Shown one piece after another: positions 8,284 through 16,849 of a DNA stretch of 64,000 nt (position 1 is its first letter; every line of letters begins with the position of its first letter). Source of the DNA: UBA6911 sp964651155 (GTDB lineage Bacteria > Acidobacteriota > UBA6911); the NCBI GenBank assembly GCA_964651155.1, contig CAZYXB010000002.1, positions 62,001 to 126,000 of the forward strand. The letters are read 5' to 3'. Position numbers and translations under genes: made by a program. The notes under the pieces were generated by a model, which was given only the letters and a program-made list of their open reading frames with translations, was not told the origin of the DNA and did not search any database.

Positions 8284-10116
8284 ATGCAATACCAGGTACT
8301 AGCCCGCAAATGGCGCCCGCAGAACTTCCATGAGATCGTCGGGCAGGAACATGTCTCGCGCACCCTCCATAACGCCCTGGAGAGCGGTCGGGTCGCGCAT
8401 GCCTTCCTGTTTTCCGGCCCCAGGGGGAGCGGGAAGACCTCGACGGCGCGGATCCTGGCCAAGGCGCTCAACTGCCACGAAGGGAGCCCGGTGGAGCCGT
8501 GCGGGCGCTGCCCGTCCTGCACGGAGATCGCGGCCGGGAACTCGATCGACGTGCTCGAAATCGACGCGGCATCGAACACGAGCGTCGACAACGTCCGGCA
8601 GCTGATCGAGCAGGCGCGGTACCAGCCGGCGCGCGACCGGCACAAGATATTCATCATCGACGAAGTGCACATGCTGAGCAACGCGGCTTTCAGCGCCCTG
8701 CTGAAAACGCTCGAAGAGCCGCCTTCGCACGTGGTCTTCATCATGGCCACGACCGAATACCAGAAGATCCCGGTGACGATCCTGTCCCGCTGCCAGCAGT
8801 ACACGTTCAAGCTTATCGCGTACCCCCTGATCCTGGACCGGCTGCGGAGGATCGCGGATGCCGAGGGGATCTCCATCGGCGACGGGGCGCTCGAACAGGT
8901 GGCCTTCTCAAGCGGCGGCAGCATGCGGGACGCCATGTCGGCGCTCGACCAGGTCCTCGCGTTCAGCGGGAACCAGGTCCGCGACACCGATGTGGTGACG
9001 CTGCTCGGACTCGTCGAGCCGAAGGTTCTCGGCCGGACGGTCCGGGCCATCGCCTCGGGCGACATCCCCGTGATCCTCGAGACGGTCGGGGAGCTGGTCG
9101 AGGCGGGGCAGGACCTGCAGGTGTTCTGCCGGAGGCTCATCGGGCATTTCCGGAACCTTACGGTCCTCAAGTCCGGAGTCGAGGACCTCGCGCTGCTCGG
9201 GATCCCCGGAAGCACGCTCCCCGACCTGCGGGAGCAGGCGGCGCTGTTTTCCAGGGAGGACCTCCTCCGGCTTTTTGAAACGCTTCTCGGGATCGACGGC
9301 GCCGTGCGGCACGCCGCGCAGGCGCGCTTCCAGCTCGAGATGGGACTGATCGAGCTCGCGCACCTGGCGAAGCTGCGGCCGCTGGAGGACCTGATCGCGG
9401 AGTTTTCGGCCCTGGCCGAAACCGGGCCCGCGCCCCCGGCCGCCGCAGGAGCCGCGCCGGCCGCTCCGCGCCGCCGGCCCGATGCGACACCGGTCCCCCG
9501 GCCGCCGGCCGCAAGGGAAATCCGCCCCCCCCGGGGGGGAGAGCGCCGGGAAGCGCCTGCCGTCCGGGCTGTGCCGGTCAGCGAGAACGAGGCTCCAGCC
9601 CCGGAGGACGCGCCGGCCCCGAAGGACGCGCCGGCCGGGACGGACGCGCCGGCCCCGAAGGATGCGCCGGGCGGGACGGACCCCCGGAAGCTGCTGCTTC
9701 AGATCGCCTCGGCCGTCGGCAGGGAGCCGCTCGAGTCGATGCTGGCCCATCTCGAAGGCGCCAGGCTCGAGGGCGACGCCGTCATCCTCGAAATGGGGAG
9801 CGCCAAGGAGTTTTTCCGAAGCCAGATCAGCGAAAGCCTCCCCGCCATCGAACAGGCGGCCTCCTTGGTCGCCGGCGCCGCAGTCCGGGTGCGGTTCGGG
9901 GAATCCGGGCCCCCGACGGGCGTCCAATCCGCCGGGCCCCCGGCGGGCGTCCAATCCGCCGGGCCCCCGACGGGCGTCCAATCCGCCCCGGGCCCGGACG
10001 CCCCCGCCGGATGCGCGAATCCGGATCTGCTCGAGAAGGCGAAGAAGGAGCCCGTCGTGCGGTCCTTCCTGGATACGTTCACGGGGCCCGTTGACGTCGA
10101 GAAGATCCATTCATGA
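8284..10116 (+). CDS. dnaX: DNA polymerase III subunit gamma/tau
   Basis: Clamp-loader ATPase that opens the beta clamp and organises the replisome. The start at 8284 begins the conserved QYQVLARKWRPQ; an upstream in-frame start at 8248 would lie inside the SRP RNA stem. The 610-aa protein has Walker A GPRGSGKTS, a four-cysteine zinc module (CHEG..CGRCPSC), Walker B with DEVHML, and sensor 1. Domain III is followed by a Pro/Ala-rich linker (about residues 375-480) with short repeats and a C-terminal tau-like domain, then a second low-complexity stretch of three 9-aa repeats. No obvious slippery A-rich frameshift site for gamma production was seen. The last four bases overlap recR (ATGA), so translation is probably coupled. 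Confidence 0.95.
   Translation: MQYQVLARKWRPQNFHEIVGQEHVSRTLHNALESGRVAHAFLFSGPRGSGKTSTARILAKALNCHEGSPVEPCGRCPSCTEIAAGNSIDVLEIDAASNTSVDNVRQLIEQARYQPARDRHKIFIIDEVHMLSNAAFSALLKTLEEPPSHVVFIMATTEYQKIPVTILSRCQQYTFKLIAYPLILDRLRRIADAEGISIGDGALEQVAFSSGGSMRDAMSALDQVLAFSGNQVRDTDVVTLLGLVEPKVLGRTVRAIASGDIPVILETVGELVEAGQDLQVFCRRLIGHFRNLTVLKSGVEDLALLGIPGSTLPDLREQAALFSREDLLRLFETLLGIDGAVRHAAQARFQLEMGLIELAHLAKLRPLEDLIAEFSALAETGPAPPAAAGAAPAAPRRRPDATPVPRPPAAREIRPPRGGERREAPAVRAVPVSENEAPAPEDAPAPKDAPAGTDAPAPKDAPGGTDPRKLLLQIASAVGREPLESMLAHLEGARLEGDAVILEMGSAKEFFRSQISESLPAIEQAASLVAGAAVRVRFGESGPPTGVQSAGPPAGVQSAGPPTGVQSAPGPDAPAGCANPDLLEKAKKEPVVRSFLDTFTGPVDVEKIHS
9907..9987 (+). repeat. Three 27-bp tandem repeats inside dnaX
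   Basis: Units at 9907-9933, 9934-9960 and 9961-9987 differ at one position in the middle copy and encode GPPTGVQSA, GPPAGVQSA and GPPTGVQSA. The frame is kept. They lie in a disordered linker near the C-terminus of DnaX. Confidence 0.95.
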
Positions 10117-10712
10117 GCGATTACGCCGAACCCATTGAACGGTTGATCGACGAGTTCCGGAAACTCCCCGGGATCGGTTCCAAGAGCGCCCAGCGGCTCG
10201 TCTACAGCATCATGCGCCGCAGCAGGGAGGATGCCCTGCGCCTCAGCGGCGCGATCGTGGAGGTGAAGGAGAAGATCCGCTTCTGCTCGCGGTGCAACAA
10301 CTACTCGGACCGGGATCCCTGCGAATACTGCAACAACAGCCGCCGGTCGGGCGAGACGATCTGCGTCGTCGAACAGCCCCAGGACATTCTCGCCATTGAG
10401 AGGACGCGGGAATACCACGGCCAGTACCATGTCCTGCACGGAGCCCTGTCGCCCATCAACGGGATCGGCCCCGAGGACCTGAAGCTCAAGAATCTCCTGG
10501 AACGGCTGCGGGAGGGGAATACGAAGGAGATCATCCTGGCCACGAACCCGAACGTCGAGGGGGAGGCTACGGCGATCTACATCGCCAAGCTGCTCGGACC
10601 GATCGGCGTCAGGGTGAGCCGGATCGCTCTCGGGATCCCTGTAGGGAGCGACCTGGAGTACGCCGACGAGGTCACGATGTCGAAGGCGCTCGAACACCGA
10701 CACGAGATATAG
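10113..10712 (+). CDS. recR: Recombination mediator protein RecR
   Basis: RecR works with RecO/RecF to load RecA on gapped DNA. At 199 aa it has the usual length. It has the N-terminal helix-hairpin-helix region, a C4 zinc finger (CSRCNNYSDRDPCEYC), and a Toprim domain with the VVEQPQDILAIE strand and TNPNVEGEATA. It starts within the dnaX stop codon. The usual nucleoid-associated gene ybaB, found between dnaX and recR in many bacteria, is missing here. The gene is convergent with moaE, 18 bp away. Confidence 0.97.
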   Translation: MSDYAEPIERLIDEFRKLPGIGSKSAQRLVYSIMRRSREDALRLSGAIVEVKEKIRFCSRCNNYSDRDPCEYCNNSRRSGETICVVEQPQDILAIERTREYHGQYHVLHGALSPINGIGPEDLKLKNLLERLREGNTKEIILATNPNVEGEATAIYIAKLLGPIGVRVSRIALGIPVGSDLEYADEVTMSKALEHRHEI

Positions 10713-10730
10713 CCGGCGGCGCGACCCCGG

Positions 10731-11153
10731 TCAGTGCGCCCCCTCGATCCACACCTCGCCGTCCTCGCAAAATTCCTTTTTCCAGATGGGAACGTACCGC
10801 TTGATGGCGTCGATGGCGAACCGGCAGGCATCGAAAGCGGGCGCGCGGTGGGCCGACGCCACGGCGATGACGATGCTGCATTCCCCGATGTCCAGGTGCC
10901 CCAGCCGGTGGACGATGGCGATGGCGCGGATGTCGAACGCCTCCTTCGCCTGGCGGCCGATCTCCTCGATTTTTTTGAGCGCCATCGGTTCGTAGGCGTC
11001 GTATTCCAGAAACCGGACGCTTTTGCCGTTCGCGTGGTTGCGCACCACGCCTTCGAAGACGACCAGGGCGCCGTCTTCGGGCTGCTTGATCGTCCCGGTG
11101 ACCGTCCCGATCTCGATCGGGTCTCGTACAAGTCGAAACAATTTACCCTCCAC
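10731..11153 (-). CDS. moaE: Molybdopterin synthase catalytic subunit MoaE
   Basis: Transfers sulfur from MoaD thiocarboxylate to precursor Z to make molybdopterin. It is 140 aa, with the family motifs GVVRNH, LEYDAYEPMA, IVHRLGHLDIGE and the C-terminal VPIWKKEF region that carries the active-site lysine. Its start at 11153 overlaps the 3' end of moaD by 11 bp, so the two subunits are translated together. Other moa genes are outside the window. Confidence 0.96.
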   Translation of the reverse strand: MEGKLFRLVRDPIEIGTVTGTIKQPEDGALVVFEGVVRNHANGKSVRFLEYDAYEPMALKKIEEIGRQAKEAFDIRAIAIVHRLGHLDIGECSIVIAVASAHRAPAFDACRFAIDAIKRYVPIWKKEFCEDGEVWIEGAH

Positions 11154-11388
11154 TGACCGGCGGGAACAGGGCGACCTCGTCCCCGTCGCGGACCGGCGTG
11201 TCGGGCTGGGCGAAATCGGAATTCAAGGCCAGAAGGACGGTCCCCCGGCAGCGTTCCAGCAGCGGAAATTCACGGATGAAATGATTCAGGATGGATCCGA
11301 CGTCGGCATGGCCGCCGGCCTCCACGCTGGTCTCGCGCATCCCGGTGACGTCGGCAAGGGATGCAAAAAACAGCACGCGTATGCTCAT
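11143..11388 (-). CDS. moaD: Molybdopterin synthase sulfur carrier subunit MoaD
   Basis: Ubiquitin-like small protein (81 aa) whose C-terminal Gly-Gly is adenylated and thiocarboxylated before sulfur donation to precursor Z. The C-terminal FPPVSGG matches the family's required di-glycine end, and the beta-grasp pattern with DGDEVALFPP is clear. It overlaps moaE by 11 bp and begins 13 bp after folK ends, so folK, moaD and moaE probably form one transcript. Confidence 0.95.
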   Translation of the reverse strand: MSIRVLFFASLADVTGMRETSVEAGGHADVGSILNHFIREFPLLERCRGTVLLALNSDFAQPDTPVRDGDEVALFPPVSGG

Positions 11389-11401
11389 GGGCCCAAGAAT
11401 A

Positions 11402-11923
11402 TCAGATCGCGGGCGCCTTGGGGGGCTGTTTTTGCATTTTCCGGCACCGCCGCACCCGGGATCCGTCCGGGCACTCCTCCAGCAACGACCGCATCGACTT
11501 GCGGAGCACCGGGTGCAGGAATTCCGGGGCGATCCGCGCCATCGGTTCCAGGACGAACCTGCGGCAGGCCAGGCGGGGATGGGGGATGAACAGGTCAGCC
11601 TCCCGGATCACGGCGCTGCCGTAGAAAAGGATGTCCAGGTCGAGGGTCCGCGGCGCGTTCGGAAACGGCCGCGCACGGCCGCGGTCCGCCTCGATCTGCT
11701 GGCATAGCCGGAGCAGTTCGCGCGGGCCGAGCCGGGTCTGGAGGCCGACGGCCATGTTCAAAAACCACGGCTGGTCCCCGCAGCCGACGGGCTCGGTCTC
11801 GTAGCAGGGGGAGGCCACCAGGGCATCGCCCGCCCGTTCGAGCTCCCGGAGGGCGTACCGGAGGTGCCCCTGCCTGTCGCCCAGGTTCGAGCCGGCCGAG
11901 ATGTAGGCTTGGACTGGATCCAT
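11402..11923 (-). CDS. folK: 2-amino-4-hydroxy-6-hydroxymethyldihydropteridine diphosphokinase
   Basis: Pyrophosphorylates 6-hydroxymethyl-dihydropterin in folate synthesis. The 173-aa protein has the SAGSNLGDR start, ETEPVG, the PWFLNM motif, and the signature APRTLDLDILFYG that binds Mg-ATP, followed by IPHPRLACRRFVLEP. A basic tail of about 20 residues follows the usual end of the fold. It is followed by moaD (13 bp) and preceded by lptD (30 bp) on the same strand. Confidence 0.96.
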   Translation of the reverse strand: MDPVQAYISAGSNLGDRQGHLRYALRELERAGDALVASPCYETEPVGCGDQPWFLNMAVGLQTRLGPRELLRLCQQIEADRGRARPFPNAPRTLDLDILFYGSAVIREADLFIPHPRLACRRFVLEPMARIAPEFLHPVLRKSMRSLLEECPDGSRVRRCRKMQKQPPKAPAI

Positions 11924-11953
11924 CGCGCACCTTGTGCCGGAAGACTGCGGGTA

Positions 11954-14215
11954 TCAGAACAGGCTGTTTTGTTCCATCATGCTCCCGAGGCTCCCGATCC
12001 CCTTCAGCCAGAAGGAAAAACTGAACTGCGATTCCGTCCGGGCGTCCAGGGAGAATTGCCTGAATTCCGACGACAGGCTGCAGCAGTCCCACGCGTAGCC
12101 GACCCGGGTCCGGCTGTTCAGCAGCTGGTCGGACTGGAAATTATAGCTGATCGACACGCTCGATGCGAGCCCGCGCGCGGGTGTCCCGTAGCTGATTTCG
12201 CTCTGCAGCTGGCTGGCCGAGAGCATGCCGGGTTCCGTTTCGATCGCCCGGAAATAGGTCCCAGACAGACTGAAGGACCCCTGCTGCCAGCCGGTCGACA
12301 AGCCGACGTTGCGCCAGCGGCGGAGTTTGGTGTCGTAGTCGGCCCGAATGTCCTGGTACATCCTGTCCTTGATCCGGACCCGGATTTCGGCGCTGAGGGG
12401 CGAAAATACCCTCTCGACCCCGGTCCCGTAGAATCCCGTGGTCGTGTAGAGCGGGTAGAAGGCGTTGGCCCGCCCCGACCGGAACGCTCCACCGAACGAA
12501 GGGTCGAAGTAATACTTCTGCGCAAGCGCGACGGTCAAAAACTCCCGCTTCTCGGTTGCCCCCGAGCCGTTTTGGCCGCGCGTGTAGAACCGGTTCACGA
12601 TCCCGTACTCGAATTCGTTGGTGTCGGCGACGGCATCGTAAGCGTCGAACCGGATGATGCGTTCGAGGTCGCCCGCGCCCCGGATCCAGCGGTAGGTCGC
12701 ATAGGGCAGGACGGCGTGGCGGAACGGGCCGGCCCAGGAGGGGGCATAGTCTTTTTCAAGGTACGGCGTTTTGAGGTCGACCTCCAGGTCCGTATAGCCC
12801 CGGCGGAAGCCCTGGTTGCGGATGCCCGTGAGGGCGTCGGCGTCTATCCGCGCCCCGTAGTAGGTTTCCCGCACGCCGAACGACGGCACGACGGAAAAAC
12901 CGGCCAGCGCCGGGAGGCGGAGGGCCAGGCGCGGGTGGATGTCGAGGCGCTGCACGATGCTTTCCGTGTCGATGCCGCCGTCCCTCCTGGACAGGCCGCC
13001 GACGGAGGACTCGAAGCTGTAGAGCAGCCCGGTGGCGCCGACCGGGGTTTCCCGGGACGAGAGGCCGATCGACGGGATGTTCCACGTCACCAGGGACTGG
13101 ACGGGAAAGGTCACCTCCTGGCGCTGGAACGATATGTTGGTGGAGACGTTGTCCCGGTTCTGGGTCAGAAACACGTCGACATGCTCGGTCGCGACCGTCG
13201 CTTTGTTGAAGCTGTCGGCGAAGGCCTGGCGGAATTCGAAGCTGGAGGTGATGTTGACCCTCGCCACCGCGCGCCAGTCTCCCGGCAGGCGGGTCTCCCC
13301 GTCGACGACCAGCCGCACCCCGCCCTGGTCCCTCCGGTCCCGGATCCCGTAGGCTTCGATGTCGAAAAACGTCTGCGGATTCGGCCGCGTCCGCACTGTT
13401 ACGCCCAGCGCCAGCCCCCGGAGGCTGAAGTAGTCCCCGAAAAGGCTCAGGTCCGCGCTCCGGCCGAGCGTCTGGTAGTATCCCTGGCTGAAGACGCGCC
13501 CCTTCGACGTGGAGGTCCCCGTCTGGAAAGTCGTGAATCCGCTGCTGCGCTTCTTTTTCTCCAGCGGGAGGACCGTATACGGGGTGTAGAAGACGGGGAC
13601 CCCCTTGATCTTCAGGAAGGTGTTGCGGAGGCGCGCCGTGTGGTCCAGGCGGATGTCCGCGCGAGAGGCGGTGAACTGCCACTTGGGATTGTCCTCCCGG
13701 CAGGAGGTGATCGCCGCGTCGTGGATCCGGTAGGTGTCCGCCCCCGTTTTGATCAGCTCCCGGCCGAATATCGAGAATTCGCGGTCGGTGTATCCCCTGG
13801 CGTCGTAGCAGGTGCCCGTCTGGGATCTGAAGTTGAAGTCCGCCCTCGAGCATGTGAGCCACTGGTCCCCCTGGCTGAAGCGGGTCTCCCCGACCGTGTG
13901 CCCGTCGCCGGTTTCGACGTCGTATTCGGCTTCGTCGGTCGTGATGGCGAAATCCCCGAAGCGGATCTCCACGTTGCCCTGCACGCGGCGGAGGACCTTT
14001 CCGAGATCCTGGTAGTCTGAGACCAGGACGACCGTCCCCTCACGGTACGGGATCTCGGTGCGGCTGCGGGTGTCCGCCTCGGGCTGGCCTCCTCCGCAGG
14101 CCGTCGGCAGCGGCCCGAAGGCCGCCATCACCAGCCCGAGCAGGAGGACTCTGAATCGAATGCCGCCGTTTGTGCCGCGGCGGGGTACAATCGGCCGGTT
14201 TGGGTGTAGGAGCAA
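11954..14215 (-). CDS. lptD: LPS-assembly outer membrane protein LptD
   Basis: Outer-membrane translocon that, with LptE, inserts lipopolysaccharide in the outer leaflet. The 753-aa protein has an N-terminal hydrophobic export signal (about residues 20-40), then an OstA/LptA-like beta-jellyroll (about residues 65-160, with DEAEYDVETG and the conserved Cys pair TCSRADF and TGTCYD). A large Tyr/Phe-rich beta-barrel with the KGVPVFYTPY element follows. Start choice is uncertain because no Shine-Dalgarno was decisive. Cys at the end of the signal (LPTAC) lacks a good lipobox. With kdsB and waaA in the same window this indicates an LPS-bearing envelope. Confidence 0.9.
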   Translation of the reverse strand: MLLHPNRPIVPRRGTNGGIRFRVLLLGLVMAAFGPLPTACGGGQPEADTRSRTEIPYREGTVVLVSDYQDLGKVLRRVQGNVEIRFGDFAITTDEAEYDVETGDGHTVGETRFSQGDQWLTCSRADFNFRSQTGTCYDARGYTDREFSIFGRELIKTGADTYRIHDAAITSCREDNPKWQFTASRADIRLDHTARLRNTFLKIKGVPVFYTPYTVLPLEKKKRSSGFTTFQTGTSTSKGRVFSQGYYQTLGRSADLSLFGDYFSLRGLALGVTVRTRPNPQTFFDIEAYGIRDRRDQGGVRLVVDGETRLPGDWRAVARVNITSSFEFRQAFADSFNKATVATEHVDVFLTQNRDNVSTNISFQRQEVTFPVQSLVTWNIPSIGLSSRETPVGATGLLYSFESSVGGLSRRDGGIDTESIVQRLDIHPRLALRLPALAGFSVVPSFGVRETYYGARIDADALTGIRNQGFRRGYTDLEVDLKTPYLEKDYAPSWAGPFRHAVLPYATYRWIRGAGDLERIIRFDAYDAVADTNEFEYGIVNRFYTRGQNGSGATEKREFLTVALAQKYYFDPSFGGAFRSGRANAFYPLYTTTGFYGTGVERVFSPLSAEIRVRIKDRMYQDIRADYDTKLRRWRNVGLSTGWQQGSFSLSGTYFRAIETEPGMLSASQLQSEISYGTPARGLASSVSISYNFQSDQLLNSRTRVGYAWDCCSLSSEFRQFSLDARTESQFSFSFWLKGIGSLGSMMEQNSLF

Positions 14216-14459
14216 CGGTAATAGACCTCAAGCGCCTGGATTCGGATGGCAACGGCACAGGACCGGTCCCATCTCCGATACGATACTACGGCGCTATTGT
14301 ATACACAGTCGCATTTTATTGATACCGGTCCTGCATTTTTGTGCATTGTAGCCTGGCGGCGGCCGGCGCCTTGTGCCGAAGCGTGCGCCGTGCGTGCCGT
14401 CCGCTGTCCGGCATGGGTGCCGTCCGCTGTCGGCATGGGCAAAAAGCCCGAAATCGGCG
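14216..14459. other. Divergent intergenic region between lptD and gapA
   Basis: No gene is supported. It is more AT-rich than its flanks around 14275-14345, where the lptD promoter probably lies, although no pair of hexamers with good spacing was found on the minus strand. A tandem duplication (14394-14439) and a small GGGC/GCCC hairpin with an A5 loop (14437-14449) lie at the gapA-proximal end. Confidence 0.5.
14394..14439. repeat. 23-bp tandem duplication upstream of gapA
   Basis: GTGCCGTCCGCTGTCCGGCA (plus TGG) at 14394-14416 is repeated at 14417-14439 with loss of one C and an extra terminal G. It lies just upstream of the gapA -35 box and could be a regulatory duplication or replication slippage. 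Confidence 0.85.
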
Positions 14460-14488
14460 CTTACAACTCGAATCGCATGGCGTATAAT
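14460..14488 (+). promoter_or_regulatory. Predicted sigma-70-type promoter of the gapA-pgk-tpiA operon
   Basis: CTTACA at 14460-14465 (4 of 6 matches) and a perfect TATAAT at 14483-14488 with a 17-base spacer. Expected start near 14495, giving a leader of about 77 nt before the gapA ATG. Confidence 0.7.
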
Positions 14489-14571
14489 TGTAGCTTCCGT
14501 TGCATGCATGTTTCGAATGCTTCTTAGAACCAGTGTCCATTGTTTCGTGGACGATACGTGGAGGTAAGGCT

Positions 14572-15567
14572 ATGGGAGTCAGAGTCGGCATTAACGGTTT
14601 TGGCCGTATCGGGAGGAATTTCGTGCGGTGCTGCCTGAATGATCCCGCGATCGAGGTCGTGGGCGTCAACGACATCACGAGCCCCGAAGTCCTGGCCCAT
14701 CTGCTCAAGTACGATTCCGTCCTGGGACGGATAGGCGGCACGGTGGAACTCGAGGACGGCGATCTGGTCATCAACGGCAAGCGCGTGAAAGTCTACAGCG
14801 AGCGGGATCCGGGCAAGCTCGACTGGAGTTCGCTCGGCGTCGAAGTCGTCGTCGAGTCCACGGGGCTGTTCCGGGACCGCGAAAAGGCCAAATCCCACCT
14901 GAAGGGGAGCGTCCGGAAGGTCGTCATTTCGGCCCCGGGCAAGGATGTGGACGGCACCTTCTGCATCGGGATCAACATGGAGTCCTACGACCCCGGGAAA
15001 CACCACATCATCTCCAACGCTTCCTGCACGACGAACTGCCTCGCGCCCGTCGCGAAGGTCCTCGACAGGGAATTCGGGATCGAATCGGGCTTCATGACGA
15101 CCATACACAGCTATACCAACGACCAGAACCTGCTCGATCTGCAGCACAAGGATCTGCGGCGGGCCCGGGCTGCGGCCATCAACCTGGTTCCCAGCTCCAC
15201 GGGTGCGGCCAAGGCCATCGGGCTGGTTCTGCCGCAGCTCGAAGGCAAGCTCGACGGCATCGCCATACGCGTCCCCACCCCCAACGTCTCGCTCGTCGAC
15301 CTGGTGGTCAACGTCGCGCACGATGCCGGCAGGGAAGAGGTGAATGCGGCCTTCCGAAAGGCCTCCGAAGGCGAGCTCAAGGGGATCCTGGGATATACCG
15401 AAGAGCCTCTGGTCTCTTCGGACTATATGCAGGCTTCGGTGTCGGGCACCGTCGACGCCCTGGAGACGAAGGTGAACGGAAAGATGATCAAGACCCTCGC
15501 CTGGTACGACAACGAATGGGGGTATTCCTGCCGCCTGCAGGATCTCGTCAAGTTCGTCGGCCGCTGA
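14572..15567 (+). CDS. gapA: Type I glyceraldehyde-3-phosphate dehydrogenase
   Basis: Glycolytic enzyme that oxidises and phosphorylates glyceraldehyde-3-phosphate using NAD(P). The start at 14572 is fixed by GGAGG at 14560-14564 and by the conserved VRVGINGFGRIGR. The 331-aa protein has the active-site SNASCTTNCLAPV with catalytic Cys152, the Rossmann N-terminal domain and a C-terminal WYDNEWGYS. It is the first gene of a glycolytic cluster with pgk (46 bp) and tpiA. Confidence 0.98.
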   Translation: MGVRVGINGFGRIGRNFVRCCLNDPAIEVVGVNDITSPEVLAHLLKYDSVLGRIGGTVELEDGDLVINGKRVKVYSERDPGKLDWSSLGVEVVVESTGLFRDREKAKSHLKGSVRKVVISAPGKDVDGTFCIGINMESYDPGKHHIISNASCTTNCLAPVAKVLDREFGIESGFMTTIHSYTNDQNLLDLQHKDLRRARAAAINLVPSSTGAAKAIGLVLPQLEGKLDGIAIRVPTPNVSLVDLVVNVAHDAGREEVNAAFRKASEGELKGILGYTEEPLVSSDYMQASVSGTVDALETKVNGKMIKTLAWYDNEWGYSCRLQDLVKFVGR

Positions 15568-15613
15568 CCGCGGCGGATCCGCAATTCCCGAAGGCATGGA
15601 GGCCAAGACAGCC

Positions 15614-16804
15614 ATGGCGAAAATCACGATTCACGATCTGGATCTGGAAGGGAAGAAGGTGTTCGTGCGGGTGGATTTCAACGTTCCCCTGCAGAATTCC
15701 CGGGTCGCGGACGACCTCCGCATCCGCGAGGCGCTCCCGACGATCCGCTACGCCGTCGACCGTGGGGCGGTGTGCATCCTGGCGTCCCACCTGGGACGGC
15801 CCAAAGGAAAGCCGAAGCCCGAGTTCAGCCTAGCCCCGGTGGTGGCGCACCTGTCGGAGCTTCTGGGCAGGAAGGTGCTGTTTGCAGAGGACTGCGTCGG
15901 GGAGGAGGCGCGCCATCAGGTGGGCGCAGCCCGTCCCGGGGATGTCGTCCTGCTCGAGAACCTGCGCTTTCATCCCGGGGAAGAGGCCAATGACCCGGAG
16001 TTCGCCCGGCAGCTGGCGGCGCTGGCCGATGTCTACGTCAACGACGCCTTCGGCAGCGCCCATCGCGCGCATGCGTCGACCGAGGGGATCACGCACCACA
16101 TGGCCCGGGCGGCGGCGGGATTGCTGATGGAAAAGGAGCTGCGCTACCTGGGGGACGCGCTCCATCGCCCGGAGCATCCTTTCGTCGCGATCCTCGGCGG
16201 CGCCAAGATCTCCGACAAGATCCGGGTCATCGAAAACCTTCTCGGGAAAGTGGACCGGCTTCTGGTCGGCGGCGCCATGATGTTTACGTTCCTCAAAAGC
16301 CGGGGGGCCCAAATCGGGAAATCCCTGTGCGAGCACGACAAGCTCGATCTGGCCGGCAGCCTGATGTCCGGCGCCGGGGGGGAGAAGATCGTTCTGCCGG
16401 TCGATGCGGTTGCCTCCTCGGGCCCCGACGACGCATCCGGGGCCCGGGTGGTCGCAGCCGGGGAGATTCCCGAAGGCGCGATGGGCCTCGATATCGGCCC
16501 GGAGACAAGCGCCCGGTATGCGGCCATCATCCGCGGCGCCCGGACCATCGTGTGGAACGGCCCCATGGGGGTGTTCGAGAAGGAAGCGTTCGCCGCGGGG
16601 ACGATGGCCGTGGCGCAGGCGGTGGCGGACTCCGGCGCCGTCAGCGTCATCGGCGGCGGGGATTCGGCCGCCGCGGTTGCCAAGGCCGGGGTTTCGGACC
16701 GGATCACCCACGTCTCGACGGGCGGGGGCGCTTCGCTGGAATTTTTGGCGGGGATCGAGCTCCCCGGCGTTGCGGCCCTGACCGACCGCGCCGCCGCGTT
16801 TTAA
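15614..16804 (+). CDS. pgk: Phosphoglycerate kinase
   Basis: Makes ATP from 1,3-bisphosphoglycerate. ATG 15614 is chosen because GGAGG (15598-15602) lies 11 bases upstream and the protein then starts right before the first beta strand; ATG 15596 would add six residues and is possible. The 396-aa protein has the substrate signature VFVRVDFNVPL, the AILGGAKISDKI hinge region, and the nucleotide-binding GGGDSAAAV near the C-terminus. Second gene of the gapA operon. Confidence 0.98.
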   Translation: MAKITIHDLDLEGKKVFVRVDFNVPLQNSRVADDLRIREALPTIRYAVDRGAVCILASHLGRPKGKPKPEFSLAPVVAHLSELLGRKVLFAEDCVGEEARHQVGAARPGDVVLLENLRFHPGEEANDPEFARQLAALADVYVNDAFGSAHRAHASTEGITHHMARAAAGLLMEKELRYLGDALHRPEHPFVAILGGAKISDKIRVIENLLGKVDRLLVGGAMMFTFLKSRGAQIGKSLCEHDKLDLAGSLMSGAGGEKIVLPVDAVASSGPDDASGARVVAAGEIPEGAMGLDIGPETSARYAAIIRGARTIVWNGPMGVFEKEAFAAGTMAVAQAVADSGAVSVIGGGDSAAAVAKAGVSDRITHVSTGGGASLEFLAGIELPGVAALTDRAAAF

Positions 16805-16849
16805 GCGCCGGGGCCTTTCCCGGAGGGCCGGAACGAAGATGGAGGATGC

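Noticed and set aside
8284..10116. Programmed frameshift in dnaX for gamma subunit
   Set aside because: No A-rich slippery heptamer or following pseudoknot could be seen; the Pro/Ala linker explains the low complexity.
14160..14215. LptD as a lipoprotein
   Set aside because: The Cys after the signal follows LPTA, which lacks a good lipobox, and LptD is normally not lipidated.
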